A stretch of DNA of 64,000 bases from Solea solea (lineage: Eukaryota; Chordata; Actinopteri; Pleuronectiformes; Soleidae). The stretch's first letter is position 1. Every line of letters starts with the position of its first letter. Location: positions 10,746,419 through 10,810,418 of the forward strand of contig NC_081153.1 of NCBI RefSeq assembly GCF_958295425.1, written 5' to 3'. The notes beneath the pieces are model-generated. The model had not been told where the DNA came from and ran no database searches. It worked only from the letters and a program-made list of their open reading frames with translations. Position numbers and translations under genes: made by a program. Shown one piece after another: positions 46,976 through 58,943 of the stretch.

Positions 46976-48453
46976 TTTTGTGCTGTTTTATGTATTTATT
47001 TATTTTTTACATGTGGCCTTCATACTCACCCAAACAAAAAAACAAATTGCTACCGGAAACCAGTTGAACTCTGAGGTTTTGACATTTAAGATCTCAGCTG
47101 TATATAGAGAGACATTTAGAATCTCAGCATGCAACATGTTATTGTAGCCTGCTGCCTGTGCTTGGACATATATGACTTGGCAGCTCCTATAAAGCTTAAG
47201 GTATAATGTCAGACATGTGGATATGTTCTGATGAGTTGCACTTCATGGCGACTGCAGAGCCGTGCATGACCGATGGCTTCTCTTTACATGGATCCTTGGG
47301 AGAAAGAGGAAATGGCTGCCTCTTCTCCTTTACACTCTTTGAAACAGTTAGACGATTCCCTTGATCAATTATTGATCAAAGCCATTACAAAAGCTCTGCA
47401 AAGAGTCGCTGGTGTGTCATGTGATTCATGGCGCCCTCGTGTATGGGAGGGTGTTTCTGCTTGTGTGTCGGAGAACAGAAGAAGATGACTGAAAGTGAGG
47501 CGCATACTGATAAGGAGAGAACAGGCGGAAGGAGCAAAAAGCACGGATAAAGGGAAGAAAGCATATGTTCATGTGGCTTTGTGTTTAAAATCAGAGCTTT
47601 AAGATAGTTTTTTGTGTGTGGAAATGGCGCCTGTGTTTTTTTCGAACTTTTTCACTCCTCATCTTTTTATTACTTAGGTTTTTGCTTACTGTAATGTAAG
47701 AAAGTTATTAGATGGTTCAGCACCTACAACAAACATGAATTGCTCCAAACTTTACACAGAATTTGTGACAGACTCTTTGGCCTTATAGAGTTTTTGCTTG
47801 AGATACATTAAAATGAGTTTTCTTCGTCTTCTCATGTGTTGTTAAGACAAAGTTATGATTCATTTTATATCGCGTTTTTTAGTAGCAATATATAGTAGCA
47901 ATAATTGTGCAGAGGTCACAAAATAGACAATAGCCAAGTGAACTTTGAACTGTGACGAAGTTCCAAATTTCACTAATTCATTGAATACTTTTTGCTAAGG
48001 TGTGTTTATATAGTTGGTGAAAAATGTCATCAGATTGCCTAGGTTGTGCTGAAAAAAACGATATAAGATACTCTATATTGGACATTATTATCCCCTCTGT
48101 ATATACTGTACGTTCAAACATAGTAATGGAAAAAAGCAGCCGGAATTCTCTGTGTTCTAAGGGTTAAGTACAAATTAGTTTTATTTGAATGTAGAGTCTG
48201 ATCATATAGTCCAGTAAATCACAATGGGCGCTGTCATACTGTCTCAGGATTTGTTCTATTATTCACTGACTCTGGAGCAGCTCTTGGACTTATTAATCAT
48301 GTGCTGCAGTCTTGTGTCTCTGGTGCTCAGCTCATGGAGGGAACACTTCTGTATCATGGAAATGTGGGGATTACTTTGTTTAAATGGACACGGGAACTGG
48401 GACCATGTACATTGACAGTGGAATGGATGAAAAAAAAATGGTATGGTCAGTGT
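46976..48453. other. No gene seen
   Basis: AT-rich. The 71-codon ORF at 47273-47488 (contains LKQLDDSLDQLLIKAITKAL) was examined and not recognised. Confidence 0.4.
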
Positions 48454-49035
48454 CAGAGGTGGAAAGTAATGGATTACATTTACTTGGGTTACTGTAATTG
48501 AGTAGGTTTGAGTAAGTATTTTTTTTAATTTGTAATTTTACTTTTACCTAAGTATGTTTTTTTTGGAAGTACGGTACTTCACTACGTTTTAAATGACATC
48601 CGTTACTGAGTAAAAAAAATGTTGGCCTGAATTACATTTAAATAAATAAATAAAAATCATGCACCGAAAACCTTGGCAGGTAATGATGAGGACAGGTGAA
48701 CGACGAGGACATGATGAGGACAGGTGAATGACAAAGACATGATGAGGACAGGTGAATGACAAGGACATGATGAGGACAGGTGAATGACGAAGACATGATG
48801 AGGACAGGTGAATGACGAGGACATGTGAATGGGCGTTAATTAAGGTCCCTGAGTGAGTGAGGAAGTTAAAGCATTTGTGACCTTGTTAAAAAAGTAACTC
48901 AGTAACTTTTACTCTGAGTAAATTTTAAACAAGCTACTTGTTTTTACTTTAACTTGAGTACATTTTTAGACCAGTACTTTTACTTGTACTTAAGTTTTAC
49001 TTGAGTAGAATATTTCAGTACTTTTTCCACCTCTG
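48454..49035. mobile_element. hAT-like non-autonomous element with 8-base target duplication
   Basis: The left end is CAGAGGTGGAAAGTAATGGA; the right end on the minus strand is CAGAGGTGGAAAAAGTACTG, inverted ends of about 16 bases. The flanks are GTCAGTGT (48446-48453) and GTCAGTGC (49036-49043), an 8-base duplication with one mismatch as for hAT elements. The subterminal sequence is rich in ACTTTTACTTGAGTA motifs on both sides. The centre carries a 28-bp minisatellite. No transposase. Ends and interior match a family I know to be very common in fish. Confidence 0.8.
48683..48831. repeat. 28-bp minisatellite inside the hAT-like element
   Basis: Five full units start at 48683, 48711, 48739, 48767 and 48795 (ATGATGAGGACAGGTGAATG then ACRARGAC), plus a partial sixth. 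Units differ at only a few positions. Confidence 0.9.
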
Positions 49036-49043
49036 GTCAGTGC

Positions 49044-50695
49044 TAAAAACAGTATTATGAGCCAACAATAACTCTATGCAGCTTTGTAAATGGAACATTG
49101 TCTAATTATATTGCTTTTAATATACAAATGCGGAGTCATATAATCATATTTTCTTTTTTACAATAATTGGCGTGTCAAGCAAACATCCATGTAAGAAGGT
49201 GTCCTGATGAGATGATTAAACTAGTAACAGGAATCCGAAACTTTGAAATCATAGGTGGAAAACTACAGAAACTCAGTCTAAACGTACATTTCCTGTCGAT
49301 GTCTCACTGGCTTGTCCATACTGTCGTAGAAGGACATGTATAATAGGCAAAAAAACCTTACTTAATACCATAATACACACATTTTTCCAGAGCCAGCTCT
49401 CCATGATATAATAAGGTGCAGATGAAATGGGAGCCAGGACATAAATAATAAAACATTGCTTGTTTAGGTTGTTAGCCAGTTTCACTGGGTGTCTGATTTA
49501 TTTATGCATTTATGGCCCCAGGTCTAAAACTGGTTGAGCTGCAGCTCTGCAATTAAATGATATTAGATGGGACTGATTGTGAGTGCTTTGCATCAGTGAA
49601 ATTGTGCCCCTGTTTTTTTTTTGTTTTTTTTTTCATTTAAAAAAAAGTCCTGGGAACTCTAGTTGACTGCATCATCTCTTTTATACCGCACCGCGCTGTT
49701 GCCAAGTATGCTGTAAGTGGTTTGTTTTTTACAACTTGTCAATATCATTAAAAACTGAAACCGCAATTTAAAATATTGCTGCATAAAATCGAAGACTTGT
49801 GAATAGTATATCTTCCTTTATATGCTTTTATCAAGATGCTGCTTGTCGAGCGCCTTACGGCAATTCTGCAGAAACGGTCGCCGAGTGTCACAAGTTGCTC
49901 GCACGGAGTGAAACATCGCGTCGTCCCCCGTCGCTGAGCAAAGGTTTATGTTAATTCAGTCACTCACTTTACATTATTTTGTCACAGCAATTCCTCACAA
50001 TAACACTGCGACCTGTGCTGTGACTCAATGTCTGATGACGGAAAAACAAAAAACACAGTTCATCTCAAAGCTGCACAATCCTTAAGGTTTCTAATAATGG
50101 AAATTGGTTGATTCTTAGCTCCGATAGCCTCCGTAATGATGACGGGCAGTTATAAACACAAGACACCTGATTTGCGTAACCAACATCAACACACTGACCG
50201 CCAACAGCGGTGATTACAAGGATTAGATATTATGAAGAGTGTCAAGGCCTCGTAATGACAATTGGCAGTGTGTGAGTAAAATAAAAGAAAACAATCAACC
50301 CTTTTAATAGATGACACAGACAGTGGTATATAATTGAAATGCTAATAAAAGGTTCTCTGTTGACTGTGTGATGTCACATGGCTTCTTCTTTGAGACGTCA
50401 ACATTCAACCACTAAAACAAAATTTTCTGTTCAGGGATGCAAAGTAAATAACTACAATTTGACATCTTAACCAAGAAATAATAACAATGTGCTTTACTGC
50501 TTTTTCTGTTGTTTTTTTAGTAAAACAGTATTTGAAAATTCATGGATAACAACTATAATTTTTTGGTTAAAGAGCTTCTGCATACTAGTGTCTTAACTAT
50601 TACACAAACATAAAAAAAACTGATTTGGACTATTACCAATGGTGTGAATTTAGGGCAGCTGTGGCTCTGAGTGGTGCTCTGATATATTTTATTAA
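49044..50695. other. No gene seen
   Basis: AT-rich non-coding DNA with T-runs near 49612-49632. Confidence 0.4.
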
Positions 50696-51086
50696 GCACT
50701 GTATTGTGTGCAAAAGTCTTGCGCCACCAGTTTTAGCAGTGACTCCAGAAACACACCCAGAAAACACAAGAAACTTTAAAAGGAAAAAAAAAAAAGTCCG
50801 GAAGAAAATAAACCCCAAAAATAACAAAAAAAAATGCTTCTTCAGGTTGAAGTGTCAAATATTAAGTGGGCCCCACCCCAACATGGTTATCTTAAGTGGA
50901 ACCTTAATTACTGCCACTGGAAAAACAAACCTGTGTTGTCTGTGTTCTACTATCTCATGTCGAGAAACAGCTGCTGTGAAGAACACCAGGTTTACACAAT
51001 AAACACCTGAGTAATACACGTGTCGCACAAGTTAAACTCACTGACAGCGTGACAAAAGTTGCCCTGGGAATTTTGCACAGCACTAT
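50696..51086. mobile_element. Possible MITE with GTGCAAAA inverted ends
   Basis: The left end has CACTGTATTGTGTGCAAAAG followed by TCTTGCGCCACC; the right end on the minus strand has TATAGTGCTGTGCAAAATTC and then CCAGGGCAAC. These inverted ends resemble a fish repeat family with GCAAAAGTCTT-type termini. The match between ends is imperfect and target duplication is not clear. Confidence 0.4.
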
Positions 51087-51577
51087 AAATACACACATGC
51101 AATTAAAATAAAACCGACATTTCAGTTCCTGCCAATCCATTAGCGAGGGACCGGGGTCCTTTGATCGAATTCACATCTGTGTGTAGACGTGTGTTCTGGA
51201 CTCTGACTCATGCCTCGTACTAATGGCCAGTTGAAGCCAATTACAGCAGTGATTGCAGATCTCTTGGAATTTGGCCATATACGAGACGAGAAACCTGTTC
51301 AGATGTGTCCTGGCCAGGTACTGCACTGAACATCGAGGAATATCATTTGGCTTAAAAGCATGATATGAAATCTCTACGTCTAATACAACAATTACTATTA
51401 CTAATCACTCTAATTTAGGGTGAACACAAGCAAATGTCACATTTTGAAACAATGCACTTGCAAAATGGCAAACTGTGATTTTGCCCCAAGGTCTATACTT
51501 TAATATTATACATACATGTCGGACAAAATATCGATTGAAGTTGCTATCCTTGCATTAGAATGTAGAGTGGTTAATAT

Positions 51578-51668
51578 TAGGGCTGATATTTGATTGATCA
51601 GTCATTGTATGTTCCAAATAACAAATCAGTCATTTAACAAAACATTTGATTAGATAGTTGTAGCCCTA
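51578..51668. mobile_element. Very short candidate MITE (91 bases)
   Basis: TAGGGCT at 51578-51584 is mirrored by AGCCCTA at 51662-51668. The interior is AT-rich with ATTTGATT motifs near both ends. This is similar in style to decayed hAT termini (TAGGGCTG). The short inverted repeat could be coincidence. Confidence 0.35.
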
Positions 51669-52548
51669 GTTATTATTTTTGATGCCGTAATGCTCCATTC
51701 GTTTTCAATCTATCGCACAATCGGTATTGCGCTGAGGCTCGAGTCGTAAATCAAATCGCAGTGTTTGGCAGAAGAATCACAATTAGATAGATTCCCCTCA
51801 CCCCCCCCCCCCCCCAAATTGTTCAGCGCTCCTCAAAACCAATCTGGAGCGTTCAGTGCAAAACAAAGTTTGGCACCCTTGTTATATTCTTTATTATTGA
51901 TTTCGTGGAGCCGCCCCGTCCTTCAGCAGGCAGTTCTTCACAGTGCCATGTTTTCCATGGTGACTCTTCTCCCTGTCAGCTCTGTGATGGTTCCAGAAAA
52001 CGCAGCTTGTCTGTTTTCTGCACACATACTTGATGACCTGGGCAGAGACGCTCGCTGCCCGAGAGACAAGCTGCCACTTCCACAGACTGGAGCACAGAGA
52101 GGTGCACACAAATATACTTAAACAGAGTGGCATGCGTGTGCATAGAGATATATTGTTTTTACTATAAGTATATAACAATACTTTTGCAGTGGAGACGCAT
52201 GAAGGAAAGATCGCATGATCTCTTTAGTTTTCTGTGAGCAGTGCAGTGATATTACAAGGCAACAATCCTGATCAATTATTAAATTACTGTAAATTTAGTT
52301 CTTACCCCGGCACTTGAAGGTCACCAGAGCGCTGACACTTTTTCTTTGTGTATTTTATCTAGAAGTCTCTGTCTGAACAGAAAATGGAAAATAAAATAGA
52401 AATTCATTTTTATGGTTGTCAACCATCCTTTGACTTTTAGTTCAAGGAAGTTTTCTCTAGGAACTAAGCGGCAGCGAATGGCAACGGCGAGCTGAAGGGA
52501 TGGATGTGGTTCAAATCTAAACTTCTTCGATGCCGGACTTAAAGGGAT
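51669..52548. other. No gene seen
   Basis: Contains a C-run of about 17 at 51800-51816. The 118-codon ORF beginning at 51765 runs through it and is not credible. Confidence 0.4.
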
Positions 52549-52780
52549 AACTCAGGTTTTATACAGTGTAGTTGTGTGGCACAAAGTCCGCGTTGACTTA
52601 AGTCGTATTCACACCAGCCCTTCTAATTTGAATCTAACCAACAGATGAGCGCGCTTTGTTGTTCATTGTTGTCTCGTCTTCTCCTTCAGTAGTTCTTGGT
52701 GCAGCGCCGCCTCAGGCGAGGAGGTGAAACACGTTATTCAAAAGGTTCGGTTAGTCTCACTTAAGTGGAAGCAAACTCGG
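52549..52780. mobile_element. Left end of another TTAA-type MITE (partial)
   Basis: It starts TTAAAGGGATAACTCAGGTT, which resembles the terminus of a common fish TTAA-flanked MITE. The matching right end (AACCTGAGTTATCCCTTTAA) is not found nearby, so it is truncated or was disrupted by the SINE that follows. Confidence 0.4.
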
Positions 52781-52925
52781 ACTGGCTGAATGTTGCAACC
52801 CCCAATTGCAATTTTATGCCAGATGCCCCTCTTGAGGTACCCCAACGCTTAACCTGTTAGGATTCGAACTGGCAACCCTCCAGTTACACGCCAAGTTCCC
52901 GTTCCACTAGGCCATCGGCTACCCC
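52781..52925 (-). mobile_element. tRNA-derived SINE with clear A and B boxes, minus strand
   Basis: The minus strand reads GGGGTAGCCGATGGCCTAGT (box A TGGCCTAGTGG), then a variable arm, then GGAGGGTTGCCAGTTCGAAT ending TCC (box B). Such a head is derived from a tRNA and carries an internal RNA polymerase III promoter. The body contains TTGGGGTACCTCAAG and GGGGCATCTGGCATAAAA. It differs from the DANA-like SINE elsewhere in the window. The extra bases in the D/anticodon arms rule out a functional tRNA gene. Confidence 0.65.
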
Positions 52926-52971
52926 ACCGCTCCCATGTACTCTCGAGCTAAAACTGTTGATTTTCTCTGTG

Positions 52972-53005
52972 GACATTAGTGTTTGCAGGGGCAAACACTA
53001 ATGTC
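52972..53005. repeat. Perfect 15-base inverted repeat (hairpin)
   Basis: GACATTAGTGTTTGC (52972-52986) and GCAAACACTAATGTC (52991-53005) are exact reverse complements with a 4-base AGGG loop. Confidence 0.85.
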
Positions 53006-56000
53006 TGTGAAATTGAATCAAAACAACCCCGCGTACCCATCATCATTACAATGAAGAATCATGTCTGTCAGTCCGATAATTGTGGCTCATTGTCGCACTG
53101 ACATTGTTGTCTCCCGTGTGCTTGTGTGGCACAACAGGCTGTTGCAAACTTTGGCTAAACAGACGCTGGATGTTGGTCTTTGGCTGTGGTCTCTTGACAG
53201 TAAGAGAAATGTGTTTTTCCCTTCTCTTTGTCTGCGAAACAACCTTGAATTACTTGAAGCATTGACTCAACTAGCTGCTGGAAATCTGCTGCAGGGATTC
53301 TTGGCCCACGCCGACTTGAGAGCCTCTCACTGATCCTGCAGATATTTTGGGGGCACACATTAATGCATCTGATGGGACATTATGCAGCTGGAAGCATCAC
53401 AGTAAAGGGATAAAGGACTGCAGGAATAAACAGGTGAAGTTTGCCAACAACTATTTGCGAGTACACTTTTGGGATTGAAACGACGCTCAGCTGGTGCCAC
53501 GTGACAGGATTCGTTGAGCGAGATGTGATACGACATCAATGTCACCTTGTAGATCACATTAGCTTTATCGTGTAATTGTACCCAGATTGTGGGCTTGTGC
53601 CGACCGTCTGCACATCACCTTCACAGAGGAAGTTTGCATGTTTGGCCTGTCAAGCACCGGGGAACGACGCCTCTTGCCACTCTCCCCTGACCTTCTCCGT
53701 CTACGGTGCACTTTTGTATGCAGTATTGCCGCTGCTGTCAGGATGTTTTTTTTGTTTGTTTGTTGTTTTGTTTGTTTGCTGAGTCTATCCTCAGTAAACA
53801 CAGTACGATGCGTCGGGTTGTCAGATTGTGGAAGCAGCACGGCTTTAATGACGATTCCATATTCAAAGGGAGTTAAGTCTTATATCGTGCCCATTTCAAC
53901 TGAGAAGAATCAGAGCCCCTCAACTCTGTCTTCCCTGCCTTATGTCTTCTTTACACATCACTCACTCTGGGAAAAGCGTGCTGTTCGCATGAAAGCGACG
54001 TCATGAAGTACGTTGTTTTTGCTTTGTTGCTGTTTTCCTGTGAAATATAAAGAGGAAGAGTAAGGAAAACAGAGGGAGATATACCCTGCACGCTGGTATA
54101 ACGATAGAAAAAAAAACAGTAATTTTCCCCCCCACTATAATTGGATTCTACCTCAATTGTGTTTGTTTTAAAGCAAAACAAGAGAATTAAGCATGCAGCC
54201 GCGTGCTCACTGCTTCACTTTTCTTTAAAGAGCAGCTTAAAATTGTCACACTGTTTTATTGGACGTCCATTTCCAGCCTGGTTAAGTTAGAACATCCACC
54301 TACAGTACCCACCCACAGTCAACCTTTACCTCCTTGGAAGCCTTCGCTTAACCCACTGCTGTGAAGGGAACGCGTGACAGAAAGTGGGTTAATGAATATA
54401 TGTGATATAAACCCCGACCAAAGGTGTGGGAAAAAAAAAGAAGTGAAAGGTAAAAGGGATTTTTATTGTGCCACCAGTGCCCCCAAGTGGCCTGCAGTGG
54501 CACATTGGCCCCCCGCATCCCCTCCCCTCCCCTCCCCTCCCCTCCCCTCCCCTCCCCTCCTGCAGTCTCTTTTTTAACTTTTTAAACATGACGTGACAAC
54601 TGCTGCTTGCATTTTCTCGTTCTCTGAGAGTAACTCAAGAGACGTTTCGACAAGTTGTTGATGTATCTCGCGTGACAGGCTGATGTATGGACAGTATTGC
54701 TTTTTCGATGACCACTGTTAAACGGGGCTGCATGCTGACACAGTAAACCACACAGCAAGGTCGACTATTACAAATCAGTCGCCGGCCCTTCCTCTTTTCC
54801 GCCTCCTGCCAAAACACCATACCTGGTCCTTGCCCCGGCCAGCCATTGTGCCCCCTATGAATCAAAGACACTGGGGCACATGTAGTGAGAGACAAGGACT
54901 TATGAGCACTGGGCTCTGCCTCCCTTTTTTTTTTTTCTTCCTGTCTCTCTGTCTCCTGCAGTCTGTACATTTTTCTTACTCCTCTTCTGCATCTATCTGT
55001 TCCGGCTCGGTCAGGTGATAAATCCTCCAGTGAGTTTTAAAGCACCAGCATGACAGGAGGTGCCCATCTTCCACTCACACATCAGCTAATGTACAAAGCA
55101 GGTCAATGTAGGCAAGGACTTCTGCGTGTGCAACCCCCTCTTCTGCCATTCCACCCACCCTTAAAAAACACTTATCTTCCTCTCCATCTCTTTAGGTTTA
55201 GTTGTATTGAAATGCTTTGTGGGGACATCTGCAGATACTAATAAGGATTTGATCGGGATTTTAATTGAACTAAAAAGTTGTTACTTGTCATTTTCACTGT
55301 CTGGCAAACCGGAAAGATGCAGTTAGACTGGGTCACATCAACTGAGGTTGATAGGTTCATGCAAATAAACCCAAAAATGTTGAGTTTTAGAAAATAAATG
55401 ATGTTCTTATAGCTAATGTCTGTACAGCTGTAAAAAATAAAGCAAACGCAGACTGATCACCTTCAAAACTGTGTGTGTTTGTGGACTTGTATGCGATGCC
55501 TTCAGACATGTCCGAGCTCACGTCTGGTCTTTTTATCCGGGGGGGGGGGGGGTTATGCCAAACTAAGCTAATTTCAAATTTGCTCTGCCATTAGATCAGT
55601 ATTGATTTTTCTCTGGGGAAGAAAAGAAAGCTCTCCCCACGTTTCCGTCGAGCAAGTAAAAAAACGACTTTGATGCATTTCATACATTGCACATTCCAGT
55701 CATATATCACCACCCTGAGTGAATACAACAAACGGCATGCACGGAGGGCGTAAAAGAAATGAACTCTAAACTTCCATTTGACATTTTCGGTTTGAAGGAA
55801 GGAAATCAAATTAACAAGAACGACTACCACACTTTTCCTCACTGCTAAAGTGTATACATAATCAGTCAGGCACATATTGAGAATTCCTCTGTCTTTCTCT
55901 CTCTCTGCGTACAAGTAACCCATCTAATAAACAGGGACAAGTAGAGATGCATTGTAGCCCAGACGCCGGTCGGCTTCACTGGACCTGAAAACACCCATTT

Positions 56001-57317
56001 TATCTGTTGAGCCAGCAGGCCAAATCAAGTGGTCTTTATTAAAGTCACTTTGATGGATTCACCCCTGGCCTCCCCCCCCTGCTGTGATCTATCGCCTGTC
56101 CAGCCCTTGGAGGTCGTAATAAACTTGTTTAGCAATGGGGTCACAGCATGCACGCCGAGCACGTGCGTTAGTGTGTGCGTTTGTGTGGACGCGTTTACAA
56201 TACGCTGCTCAAGTCAAGTCGAGGAGACTTTGTGTATTTATAGCCACCAGCGCTCCGTCCACGTGTAATGATATTTTTCCGCTTCCTCACAGATTCTCGC
56301 GTGATTGCATCCTATATTCATGCGCGCACAATTTAAGACACAGACGGGCACAGTAGCAGTGCCGTTATCTCTCTGAGTAGTTTTTACCGTTGTAAGCGGC
56401 GCCTGCGTGTTGCCCGTTTCAGCGGTAAATCAGGAGGAGTCCTTCAGGAAGTCAATAAAGCCATGCACAGTTTTGTTTAGTATCCATTTTGCCGTAATCG
56501 GAAAGCACACGCGCGACGCTCACTTCAATAAGCAAGACATATCGAAACTCCTATGCAGTTGAGGACGAAATGATGAGCCCCCCTGCCCTTATGAAAATGT
56601 CATTGTTTTCAAAGTATTTCCCAAGTGCTGTTAAACAGAGCAAAGCAACGCAGCTTTGCACACAGAAATTAAATAAAATTCCACAAAAACCAAAAACGAA
56701 CGCCCTTAAGAACTGACCTTTTCATCGAGCCATGCTCAAAACTTTAAAAATCAAGTTAAAACGGAGGGTCCGACTCCCCATTTACACACAGTATAACATC
56801 TCCAGTAAGCGTTTGAGCGTTTGTTGATGGGACAAGGATATACAAATTCATCACAAGTGTCAAGGACTGTGACTCGGTATTTGTGGAATCATTTAATTTC
56901 AAAGTCAAGTATCCAAAATAGTACTGCAGGATGTTTGAAAAAGTTGTGTTAAAAATTCTTTGCTCTGTTCAACAGCACTTGGGAAATACTCTGCATTTAC
57001 AAATCAAAGAATCAACATGTATTGAGCAGACAACCACTCTGTCCTCCGGTGAACCAGGGAGCCGTTATCCTCGCGTGACGTCTTCCGGTGAGCAGCGGCT
57101 GCCGTCTCAGGCGTGTACAGGCAGGCGCAGGTCACTGTTTGTTGAGGTAAAACCCATCCGCTTTCTAATGGGTACCACTGCCCCGGTGTTATTGGGTAAT
57201 TCATCAGACCAATGGTGCAAGGCGGTCCTTGTCTGACTTCCCGAGTCCAGCATGTTTATGTTTATGTATAGCTTGCAACGAAACGTGTGTTAGAAGCACC
57301 AAATACTATGTGTGGAC
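53006..57317. other. No gene seen
   Basis: Non-coding by inspection. It contains (CCCCT)n at 54519-54560, a G-run near 55541-55552 and T-runs near 54925. The ORFs of 111-139 codons in this stretch are not recognised. Confidence 0.4.
54519..54560. repeat. (CCCCT)n pentanucleotide repeat
   Basis: About eight CCCCT units. The G-rich minus strand could form a G-quadruplex. Confidence 0.9.
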
Positions 57318-58055
57318 TTTATTGTTTCATCAAAGTAAAAAAAAACATTTACAGCTTTGTTCCCAAATGATAGACATTTCCTTTTTTAAGCAGATCATCA
57401 CTGTGAAAGTGCACACTGTGCCTTTATGAAGCAAATCTCTGACATAATAAAGTTTTAGGAGAGGCATGACTTCTTTATGCTGTTGTGTAAACAAGTGAAG
57501 GCACTGTAGGTTATCTAATAATGTATTGTTTGTGGATTGTAAAGTAACGTTTTAAAATAAGCAGCAATGCTTCTGAGTCTACTGGAATATAGTCACTTAC
57601 AGTCACAGGGAGAGTTATGTATTGAAACAGGCTTTTTATACAGAGTTAATAAAGACTTTAGTGTGAAATTGATATTTTTTTAAATATACACTATTATGTA
57701 AAGTAGTAAACAATAGGTAAACAATACAAATAACTGTATGTGAATCTATTGAATTCAGACACCACAACATACCATACTGTCCGACCTCTTCCAGCTAAAC
57801 ACATTAAAATAAAGACTGGAAACCATGGTACATAGATTTTGTTAATGCAATTCCTCACTCAGGACAGTCCTTTGCTGAGAGTGTGTGTGTGTGTGTGTGT
57901 GTCCACAGGCAGTTGTGAAAGTACCCTTCCAATGTCCAGAAGCTGGAAAAAGAAATGGTCCGATTTAAATGTCCTCCCAAAATATAACTGCTTTGTGCGT
58001 ATCTTTACAGAAGGTGACGTGTGCTTCTTCGGAGTGCCACGCCATGAACGAGCCA
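57318..58055 (-). other. angpt2: Putative angiopoietin 3' untranslated region with poly(A) signal
   Basis: This lies directly downstream of the angiopoietin stop codon on the minus strand, with no splice signal near. The minus strand has AACAATAAAGTCC at 57325-57313, a good AATAAA signal at 57323-57318. Other weaker A/T-rich signals exist between, so the true 3' end is not fixed. A (GT)n tract (about 57880-57901) lies in the untranslated region. Confidence 0.35.
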
Positions 58056-58216
58056 TCAGAAATTTGCCGGTCGCACCATCATAGTCGTCATAGTTGCCGT
58101 CAGATTGGGACCCTTCCAATAGTACCATTTAATGCCGTTGTAGCGAACCACACTGGACGTGGCGGGGTAATATATGCCGTTCAGGTTCGATGGACCACAG
58201 GCCTCAAACCACCAAC
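58056..58216 (-). CDS. angpt2: Angiopoietin last coding exon (end of fibrinogen-like domain)
   Basis: Angiopoietins are secreted ligands of the endothelial receptor Tie2; the fibrinogen-like domain binds the receptor. The minus strand has acceptor CCTTTTCCAG, then GT completing a Gly codon, then WWFEACGPSNLNG, IYYP, YNGIKWYYWKG and MMVRPANF and a TGA at 58058-58056. These are the hallmark blocks of the angiopoietin C-terminus. KWYYW is the ANGPT2 form (ANGPT1 and ANGPT4 have WHYF), supporting angpt2. The segment before MMVRP reads GPNLTATMTT, without indels relative to the family but with altered residues, including an N-L-T sequon. Start and phase agree with the preceding exon (58944-59074). 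Confidence 0.92.
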
Positions 58217-58943
58217 CTGGAAAAGGGGAAATGTGCCGGAGAGGTCAAGGGAGAAGTCGGAATTGATTAAATCTGAGGTCGTGAACTGTAACACCCAAGC
58301 GTACAGCGTGACTTAAGCCCCTTTTCCACCTATGGCCTCAGCTCGACTCGCTTCGCCTTGGCACAGCACAGTTTAGTTTGTGTACATCCTCAACGTGGGC
58401 GGAGTCATCCCTGAGTTTTTTCCACACACAAACGAGTGACTAGTGACTTGTAAAGCAGTTGTTTTCAGTGTAACTGAATCATTAGAATCAGTTAATTAAA
58501 ATGATTTGTATAGTACTTCCTGCATGACCGGAGCACAGACTCCGTCTGACACAGTCACTGGACTGAAATACAGCGACAGCTATTGCCGCTTTCAACAGTG
58601 CTGTCGCTAAACACGCTCCTCCTAAATGATGAGAGATTAACCCACGTTTTTTGGCATTGTTAAGTCTTTCGGAATCAAGCCGATTCTTGATTCTTGTATC
58701 TTGTGTCGCCTCTTCCTGTGACGGCACAAAGTACCAGGTACTATCACTAATGGAAATGCAAGATAACCGCACTGTGCCGTGCTGGTGGAAAAGCGCCATT
58801 AGTCCGCAGTAACTTTATACTGATTTGGAGGAGAAATGAAATGCACTTCAGGACATTTACAAGGCGATGGACACAAATGCTTAACAAGACAGGTTATACT
58901 GTAAGGAGAGGCAGACTGAGAGGAGTAGAGGGTGGCTGTGTAC
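58217..58943 (-). other. angpt2: Angiopoietin intron, largely filled by a mobile element
   Basis: 727-base intron with GT donor (58943-58942) and AG acceptor (58218-58217) on the minus strand. Two thirds of it is the Harbinger-like element at 58316-58798. Confidence 0.85.
58316..58798 (+). mobile_element. Complete Harbinger-like non-autonomous element
   Basis: The left end is AGCCCCTTTTCCACC; the right end on the minus strand is TGGCGCTTTTCCACC, inverted ends of about 15 bases with few mismatches. TTA flanks both sides (58313-58315 and 58799-58801), the 3-base TWA duplication expected for PIF/Harbinger elements. The interior is non-coding with GTGCCGTGC and GCACAGCACAG near opposite ends. 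It is related to partial copies at 2965 and 28846. A hAT-type assignment is possible if the TTA match is chance. Confidence 0.65.

Noticed and set aside
52860..52925. A tRNA gene on the minus strand
   Set aside because: A and B boxes are present, but the arms do not fold as a canonical tRNA and a SINE body follows; called a SINE.
53587..54006. 139-codon ORF, the longest outside the L1
   Set aside because: Runs through GTTTGTTTGTTTG low-complexity sequence; no domain.
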